Shown: positions 58,401 to 64,000 of the stretch, piece after piece | Layout: each line of letters begins with the position of its first letter | Position numbering within the stretch: position 1 is the first letter of the stretch | From: Saccharum officinarum | Lineage: Eukaryota > Streptophyta > Magnoliopsida > Poales > Poaceae | Assembly (NCBI GenBank): GCA_020631735.1 | Contig: CM036167.1 | Location: forward strand, 62,001-126,000 | Direction of reading: 5' to 3' | Length of the DNA stretch: 64,000 bases | The notes under the pieces: model-generated | The model's database searches: none | The model's input: only the letters and a program-made list of their open reading frames with translations | What the model was told of the DNA's origin: nothing | Program-made: the position numbers and the translations under genes

Positions 58401-58714
58401 TTGTCATCTATCTTTGAAACTTCCACTTCATTTGGTGTGAACAAGCATTGGAAGCCAAGGTCACAAAGTTGCCTAACGGATAACAAGTTAAAACTCAATG
58501 AAGCAACATAGAGCACATTTGAGAGTGAGTGATCATGTGATATTGCAATCTTGCCTATACCCTTGACTTTGCTCTTTGAATTATCCCCAAATGTGATCTT
58601 CTCTTGACATATTCCATTCTCTTCAATGGTGGTGAACATACGAGGATCACCGGTCATATGTTGAGTGCAACCACTATCAATAACCCAATGAGATCCATCG
58701 GTCTTGTAGTTCAC
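55493..58714 (-). pseudogene. Sirevirus pol: protease, integrase, reverse transcriptase, RNase H
   Basis: The long frame 58714-56717 (opening at a GTG, after a stop) gives protease with D-S-G in WVIDSGCTQHM, a zinc-binding region (WHRRLAHVG and CSACQAGK) and the integrase core. The triad is intact: Asp in HMDLFGP (58088-58090), Asp in RSDNGKEF (57899-57901) and Glu in NGVVERKNR (57791-57793). RT starts in the same frame, but frame changes near 56820 and 56560 split it. YVDD is present at 56437-56448 in the shifted frame, and palm coding resumes at 56388 (MSKEFEMSMIG). RNase H has SDSDYAGCKIDRKSTSG. A further shift near 55825 precedes its end at 55493 (TKHIDIRHHF, then LADIFTKPL). Three shifts make it non-functional as read, though they may be sequencing indels. 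Confidence 0.9.
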
Positions 58715-58728
58715 CTACACACAAGAGA

Positions 58729-61077
58729 TCAAGCTTTTTGTTTAGGGACCCAAACTTGAGAGGGGCCCTTGACTTTCTCAACTAGTGACTTGGCAACCCA
58801 TATTTTCTTTGGCCTATTCTTGTTTGGGGGACCCAAAAACATGACTTTCATCTTTCCATTTGAATCTTTTCTTAGCATATAATGAGCATTGAAGGCGAAG
58901 GGTCTAGCATGCTTGGGCAAGGGTTGTGGTGGTGGAGTTTTGCATTCATGAGCAAAGTGACCTTCTTGACCACACTCAACACATCTCTTTGACTTGGGCT
59001 TTGACTTGCTTTGTTGTTGTTGAGCTTTTGCTTTCTTCTCTTGATTTGCCAAGTACCCAATACCACTTCTATCCATCTTCATTACGGTGTTCATGAGGAG
59101 CTCACTTTGCAAATGTTGGCCTCTTATGAACTTGCTTAGGCTGGTCTTGAGATGCTCTTTTTCTTGCTTGAGCTTTTTGTTTTCTTCAATGAGTGACTCA
59201 TTTGTTGGTTGCTTCTCAAGAGCCATCAAACCTTTTAGCTTCTTGTTCTCATTTGCAAGCTTCTCATTCTCACTCTTAATCTTGGCATAATCATCATGGT
59301 TGCTTGACTCAACCACACTCTTGCCTTTGCTACTAGAACCTCGCTCAATGCTTTCAATGATCAAGTCATCACATGATGTAGCTATATCACACTTAACAAC
59401 ATGGTTAGTAGCATCATGTGTCTCAAGAGCAAGTTCATTAGCAACCACAAGACTATCATAGTCAATTTTTAATGTGGTGTATTTGTCCTTTAGAGAATTA
59501 TGTCTAGTGATGAGCTCATCATGCTTCTTCTCAAGTTTATCATGTTGATCTTTAAGCTCTTTATAAGAGGTTTTAAGCTCCTTGAGAGTGGAAGACATCA
59601 CTTCATTTTGAACTCTAAGCTCACCACTAGTCTTTTGAATATTTTCAAGCTTGGATGAGAGTGATTCATTTTCATTTTGAAGATCATCATTTTCACTTCT
59701 AGTCCTTCTTATGATTTTAGTGTATTTGTTTAGCAATTTTATAAGTTCATCATAAGAAGGTGAGTCATATTCATCATCACTATCACTATCATCATCATCA
59801 TCACTATCATGGTTTTGTACCTTTCGTTCACCCTTGGCCATAAGGCATAGGTGAGTTGTGGACGATGATGGTGAAGAAGGCGGTGAAGATGGTGATGAAG
59901 ATGTTGGTGAAGATGATGGCCCCATCACAAATGCGGCAACCTTCTCTTTCTCATCATCGCTTTCATCTTCGGAGGACTCACAAGATGATTCAATGTCGGT
60001 GAGCCAATCACCAATAATGTATGCCTTTCCTCCCTTCTTCTTCTTGTGGAACTCCTTCTTCTTGCCATCCTTCTTCTTGTATGGCTTATTCTTCTTCTTC
60101 TCTTCTTCTTCATCACTTGAATCATTTTTCTTGCCCTTGTTCTTGTTCTTGTACTTGTCTTTTGGTGGTCTAGGGCATTGATGAGCTAGGTGGCCAAGTT
60201 CACCACAATTGTAGCAATCCATCTCCGAGATTGGCTTTCTCTTGCTACTTGTGAAGAATTTCTTCTTCTTGCCATCGAACTTGATGCCACTCTTGTTAAG
60301 CTTCTTTAGCATCTTGGTGGTCTTTCTCACCATGAGTGCAAGTGATTCATCATCAACATCACTTTCACTTGAGCTTTCTTGCACCATCATGGCTTGACCC
60401 TTCTTCTTCTTCTTGTCATGACTAGCTTTGAAGGCCAAGTCTTTCTTCTTGGAAGATGATGAGCCCTCTTCCAGAGTGATATGCATGTACATCTCATGAG
60501 CATTGATTTTCCCTAAAACTTGAGTCGGTGTTGCAGTGGAAAGATCACTTTGGTGAAGCACGGTGACAATGTGTCCATACTTCTCAACGGGAAGCACACT
60601 CAAGATCTTCCTTGCAACATCCGATTGGCTCATTTTGGTGAGCCCAAGAGCATTGAGGTCCTCTACAAGAACATTCAAGCGAGTGTACATGTCATTAGCA
60701 CTTTCTTTGGGAAGCATCTCAAAAGAATTAATTTTCTTTAAAGCTATGTGATAGCGTTCCTCACGCTCACTCTTAGTTCCCTCATGGAGAGCACAAAGAT
60801 TTTTCCACAATTCATGAGCGTTCTTTGCATTACGCACGCGATTGAAGATATCTTTGCCTAAGCCCCGGTAGAGTGCATTTTTGGCCTTTGCATTCCACCG
60901 GTCGTACTTCTCCTCGTCACCACTTGGGTTAGCGAGATCCCTTATGGGGGGAAGCCCTTCGGTTGCGGCTCTAAGGCACCCAACATCTATGGCTTCGAGG
61001 TACGCCTCCATACGAATTTTCCAATATGGAAAATCGTCTTCCTCAAAAGTGGGAGGTGGTCCTTCCCTATTAGACAT
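58729..61077 (-). CDS. Sirevirus gag, intact frame (782 aa)
   Basis: The ATG at 61075-61077 starts MSNREGPPPTFEED, 38 bp from the PBS. Residues about 10-210 form the copia gag domain (FPYWKIRMEAYLEAIDV, NALYRGLGKDIFNRVRNA). A first CCHC knuckle, CYNCGELGHLAHQC, is at about 287-300 and a second, CVECGQEGHFAHEC, at about 698-711. Between them lie Lys/Glu-rich and Asp-rich tracts and a long coiled-coil region with repeated LK/KKHDEL-type heptads. Large gag with an extended coiled coil is typical of Sirevirus. The frame ends at 58729, and pol opens 15 bp on, in another frame, after a TAG. It could assemble particles if expressed. Confidence 0.93.
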   Translation of the reverse strand: MSNREGPPPTFEEDDFPYWKIRMEAYLEAIDVGCLRAATEGLPPIRDLANPSGDEEKYDRWNAKAKNALYRGLGKDIFNRVRNAKNAHELWKNLCALHEGTKSEREERYHIALKKINSFEMLPKESANDMYTRLNVLVEDLNALGLTKMSQSDVARKILSVLPVEKYGHIVTVLHQSDLSTATPTQVLGKINAHEMYMHITLEEGSSSSKKKDLAFKASHDKKKKKGQAMMVQESSSESDVDDESLALMVRKTTKMLKKLNKSGIKFDGKKKKFFTSSKRKPISEMDCYNCGELGHLAHQCPRPPKDKYKNKNKGKKNDSSDEEEEKKKNKPYKKKDGKKKEFHKKKKGGKAYIIGDWLTDIESSCESSEDESDDEKEKVAAFVMGPSSSPTSSSPSSPPSSPSSSTTHLCLMAKGERKVQNHDSDDDDDSDSDDEYDSPSYDELIKLLNKYTKIIRRTRSENDDLQNENESLSSKLENIQKTSGELRVQNEVMSSTLKELKTSYKELKDQHDKLEKKHDELITRHNSLKDKYTTLKIDYDSLVVANELALETHDATNHVVKCDIATSCDDLIIESIERGSSSKGKSVVESSNHDDYAKIKSENEKLANENKKLKGLMALEKQPTNESLIEENKKLKQEKEHLKTSLSKFIRGQHLQSELLMNTVMKMDRSGIGYLANQEKKAKAQQQQSKSKPKSKRCVECGQEGHFAHECKTPPPQPLPKHARPFAFNAHYMLRKDSNGKMKVMFLGPPNKNRPKKIWVAKSLVEKVKGPSQVWVPKQKA

Positions 61078-61115
61078 CTTGCTCTAGGCGGTAAAGCCTA
61101 AAAATAGAGCAACAC

Positions 61116-61128
61116 GGCTCCGATACCA
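61116..61128 (-). promoter_or_regulatory. Primer binding site, initiator tRNA-Met type
   Basis: The minus strand reads TGGTATCGGAGCC two bases inside the 5' LTR. The common copia PBS is TGGTATCAGAGC, complementary to initiator tRNA-Met; this copy has one difference. Confidence 0.85.
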
Positions 61129-61130
61129 AT

Positions 61131-62737
61131 TGAAAGGATCAAGATGCCCAAGAGGGGGGGTGAATTGGGCTTTTCTAAAAATTAAATGCAAGAAATAAAT
61201 CCTACAAGCCAGAATTCACCCCTAGTGACTACTTGTGTTCCTAGAGAGTCTACCGATACAAAGTTTTGCACCCTAGTTTCCAATCCTAGTCTAGCATGGC
61301 AAGTCTAGGAATGTAAACAAGCAATGAAAGTAAATACGAGAATGTAAATGCTTGAATGTAAAGGGGCAAGGAACACGACGATGTTATTCCGAGGTATCGG
61401 AGAGTCGCCACTCCCCACTAGTCCTCGTTGGAGCACCCGCGCAAGGGTGTAGCTCCCCCTTGATCCGCGCAAGGATCAAGTGCTCTCTACAGGTTGATTC
61501 TTTGACACTCCGTCGTGGTGAATCACCCACAACCGCTCACAAGATGAGTTGGGTCATCCACAAGCTCCGCCGGATGATCACGGAACTCCCAATCACCACC
61601 AAGCCGTCTAGGTGATGTCGATCACCAAGAGTAACAAGCTAGAACTCTCACTTGACCACTACGAGCCCAAATGAGAAGGTGGATGCACACTTGCTACTCT
61701 CTAATCGCTAGTGAGGAACTCTCAAGCTTTGATTCTCAAATCTCTATCCTCACTAGTGCTCTTGCACTCCCTTGCACTCCAAAGGTGTTTATCAGCTGAT
61801 CAAATGAGCAAGAGACCTCTAAAAGAGGTGGTGGGGATGTATTTATACACCCCACAGACAAAACGAACCGTTACCCGCTGACTCAGCAAAACACGAGCTG
61901 ACCGGACGCGCCGGTTGAACTGACCGGACGCGCCGGTCGCTCGTAACGGTCGAAATCCGAAAAACAACTGAGTGACCGGACGCACCGGTCAGGGGTGACC
62001 GGACGCGTCCGATCGTGCAGGGAGCATACTGTACTCGCACCGGACGCGCGACCGCGTCCGATCGGTGATGACCGGACGCGTCCGGTCGTCTCTGGACCTT
62101 ACTGGACTGTGACCGGACGCGCCGATCACACCCAGGTCGCGTCCGATCGGGTGTTTCCCTCAAGTGACACGTGTTGACTTCTGACCACCGCGTCCGGTCC
62201 TCGCGAGGACCGCGTCCGGTGTTCAGAGCTGAAACCCTAGCCGCGGAACTGAACTGACCGGACGCGTCCGGTCATGCCGAGGACCGCGTCCGGTCATGGG
62301 AAAACGACCCGAAACTCTCCGAAACGCGTCACAACTTGAACCAAGTTGCTTCCAACTGAACTTTGAGCTATTCTAGAGCTGCCTAGCGCCAAGTTTAACA
62401 AGTGTGCACCACACCTAAACATAGGACTCGCCTAGGTCAAGCTACCCGCTCATGCCCCCCTTTATAGTACGGCCAGAAGAGAAAAACGAAGATCCTAACG
62501 ACTATTCCAAATGTCTCTCAACACCTCGACATCCGGAACTAACCGTCCTTAATCTTGACGTCACTCTTTTGAAAACCGAAACGATTTCCATCAAGGAGCA
62601 TGAATACCATGGTGCCCAAAGCAGTTAAAACCTCCATGACCTAACTTACCAAAGTTTCTGCAAAACACACGTTAGTCATGGTAATAAAGCGTTGTCATCA
62701 ATTGCCGAAACCAAACCTCGGGGCCTAGATGCTTTCA
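61131..62737 (-). repeat. Sirevirus 5' LTR (1607 bp)
   Basis: TGAAAG...CTTTCA ends. Minus-strand TATA TATAAATA (reverse complement at 61840-61847). CCGGACGCG / GCGTCCGG motifs cluster at 61900-62300, several as near palindromes such as ACCGGACGCGTCCGGT. This copy preserves more CpG sites than the 3' LTR. Confidence 0.92.
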
Positions 62738-63027
62738 CACTTCTCTACTCATCTTAGACCGGCAAAAGAAAAACCCTATGGTTATACCTTTACCTTGCGC
62801 TCTTAGATCCTTCTCCTCCACTTGATCATCATGTCCATCATATTATGTGCATCTCCACCATGATCGTCATTTCATGTCCATGCACCATTTCTTTGTGATC
62901 TTGTGGCCACCACTCCTTGCCACGTACACCTTCATCACATGTGTTGTTTATGCCTAACTCAAAATACTTAACACATGGCATTAGCAACTTGGTGTCATTA
63001 ATTACCAAAACCAAACTTGGGCTTTCA
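62738..63027 (-). repeat. Older Sirevirus LTR, right remnant
   Basis: It begins CACTTCTCTACTC and ends AACTTGGGCTTTCA, the same kind of terminus as the solo LTR at 31004. It is the right flank of the interrupted older LTR. Confidence 0.6.
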
Positions 63028-63145
63028 AGTACCTAAAGTACCAATTTCTTTTACTTCTCATGTATGTTACCATCTCACGAATGGTAAAAGAGTTCACTTG
63101 CTTGAGTGATAAGGGATCATTGAAGAGAGAGGGGGAGGTTAGTTT

Positions 63146-63869
63146 CAGTGGCGGAGGCAGGGAGGGGCCAGCCCCTCCCAAGGTTCAAGGCAATTTTTAA
63201 TTACTACTAATGTTGATACTTCAACTATTGTACCTTTTTTTAGCCTCAACTCTTAAAGTACAAGCTGTAGTATCTGAACTCAACTCATGTACTAACTCAC
63301 GCCACCACTACACACACTCACACACGCACACCCTAGTGTGCAAGCTAGACCTACACCTATACGAAGAGACTTGCACGTGGCTAAGAGGTATCCGAAGTCT
63401 TCGAGGCTTCGTACATGACGGGCACGTCATCCTGACCATTGTGGTGCATCTACGTGCGAGACAACTAAGAAACGAGAAATAGATCCTGAGGTGAGACCCC
63501 TGAGCCAATCACAAGAATCGAACCCAGGACCGGCCGCTCAAACCACCAAGAGCGTATCAACCGAGCTATGCTCGGTCCCCTCAACTATTGTACCTATGAG
63601 CTATTAAGTTGTGTATGTTATGGACCCGCAAAACAATTGTAAATTGAAGCATGTTCGTTGTTTAACCATCATCCGCATGCCTTTAGATTTTGTATATTGT
63701 AAAATTGTTGTATGTTTCAATTACAGAGACTTGATGCATGGATAACTAATGAAAATTTTCGTAATACATATTAATATATGATCACTACCTACTATTAAAA
63801 ATTTATACTATATGATATGCATGTGGATTGTTTGGCCCCCTCTGTACCCAATTCCTGGCTCCGCCACTG
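63146..63869. mobile_element. hAT-like MITE with CAGTGGCGGAG termini
   Basis: The left end CAGTGGCGGAGGCAGGG and the reverse complement of the right end CAGTGGCGGAGCCAGGA match at 15 of 17 positions, a well-known grass terminus. The flanks GTTAGTTT and GTTATAAG match only in part, so the duplication is weak. Without the nested SINE it is about 365 bp and non-coding. Confidence 0.65.
63236..63580 (-). mobile_element. tRNA-derived SINE (about 345 bp)
   Basis: On the minus strand it starts GGGGACCGAGCATAGCTCGG, has a box A-like TAGCTCGGTTGATACG and a box B-like GGGTTCGATTC, and ends in a short A run (TTTTTT on the plus strand). A perfect 15-bp duplication, TCAACTATTGTACCT, flanks it (63221-63235 and 63581-63595), the signature of LINE-driven insertion. 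It is nested in the hAT-like MITE. The tRNA-like head with a long tail fits grass SINEs of the AU/Poaceae kind, an inference from memory. Confidence 0.85.
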
Positions 63870-64000
63870 GTTATAAGTGGTATGTACGATGCTTTGTTTG
63901 TGTGATTATGTATACCCTCATGGTTTTCTATGTGGGAAGAAAAAGGGCATACATAGTTTATATGAGGTATTCTGTTTTGGAATCCTATGCAAGTTTGACT
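63870..64000. other. Window end, nothing recognised
   Basis: AT-rich sequence after the MITE, with no coding or repeat signal by eye. Confidence 0.4.

Larger units (their letters stand above)
49462..62737 (-). mobile_element. Sirevirus-type Ty1/copia retrotransposon, 13.3 kb, both LTRs
   Basis: Minus-strand order from right to left: 5' LTR, PBS, gag with two CCHC knuckles, protease-integrase-RT-RNase H (copia order), a spacer, a third ORF, polypurine tracts and 3' LTR. The iMet-type PBS, a long gag, an extra ORF after pol and several PPT-like tracts are hallmarks of Sirevirus. The LTRs are nearly identical by eye, so insertion is recent, yet pol and ORF3 are frameshifted. Target duplication: CACTT follows the right LTR (62738-62742) and CACTT plus two extra T precedes the left LTR (49455-49461). 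It lies in an older relative's LTR. Confidence 0.92.

Noticed and set aside
59858..60181. 107-codon Asp/Glu-rich and Phe-rich plus-strand ORF
   Set aside because: It is the antisense of the gag low-complexity Lys/Ser region.
63471..63580. A functional tRNA gene
   Set aside because: The A- and B-box-like sequences belong to the head of a SINE with a long tail and a 15-bp target duplication, so it is a SINE, not a tRNA gene.
1..64000. Bacterial-type operons, riboswitches or Rho-independent terminators
   Set aside because: The spliced kinase gene and plant LTR elements show this is a plant nuclear sequence; GC hairpins here are retroelement palindromes.

Overview
This window looks like nuclear DNA from a grass, most likely a panicoid or Andropogoneae species of the sorghum, sugarcane, Miscanthus or maize group. 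I infer this from the grass-type repeat content: an Athila-type element, chromovirus-type long LTRs, a Tat-type element, Sireviruses, Stowaway/Tourist/hAT miniature elements and a tRNA-derived SINE, around one GC-rich intron-containing gene. I could not test the species. Two runs of exactly 100 N (13388-13487 and 49252-49351) are assembly gaps of unknown true size.

Layout. 1-2034: AT-rich intergenic DNA with one TTA-flanked MITE. 2035-12289: a decayed Athila-type Ty3 retrotransposon on the plus strand, split inside its reverse transcriptase by a 4.56 kb solo LTR with a perfect TCATC duplication. 12290-13387: an inverted LTR of the same general family, running into the first gap. 13488-16900: intergenic DNA with Stowaway, Tourist and hAT-like miniature elements. 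16900-21350: the only clearly functional gene, a two-exon AGC VIII (D6PK/G11A-like) kinase of 578 residues on the plus strand. 21639-24990: insertion-rich DNA, including a TIR element that may carry captured coding sequence. 25215-25520: a tiny minus-strand gene for a one-pass membrane/glycine-rich protein. 26180-32423: chromovirus-like LTR sequence, interrupted by a Sirevirus solo LTR with a perfect GTTGT duplication. 33450-34061: tandem MITE-like repeats. 34724-36215: a second, shortened copy of the kinase 3' end plus the tiny membrane gene, broken by a Ds-like insertion. 36263-41105: a hAT-like element containing a 3.97 kb solo LTR (duplication GTCCT). 41751-49251: Tat-type Ty3 sequence with a seven-copy 482-bp tandem array between its LTR and its gag-like gene. 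49352-63027: a 13.3 kb Sirevirus (Ty1/copia) on the minus strand with both LTRs, PBS, PPT, gag, pol and a third ORF, itself inserted in an older Sirevirus LTR. 63146-63869: a hAT-like MITE holding a tRNA-derived SINE with a 15-bp duplication.

The kinase is likely the only conventional host gene with a complete product here. The small membrane-protein pair is the other host-gene candidate. Almost everything else is nested retroelement sequence with interrupted frames. I found no gene cluster, CRISPR array or clearly new biological system. The items most worth following up are the tandem array in the Tat leader, the duplicated small membrane gene with its recurrent stop, and the SINE-in-MITE nesting.
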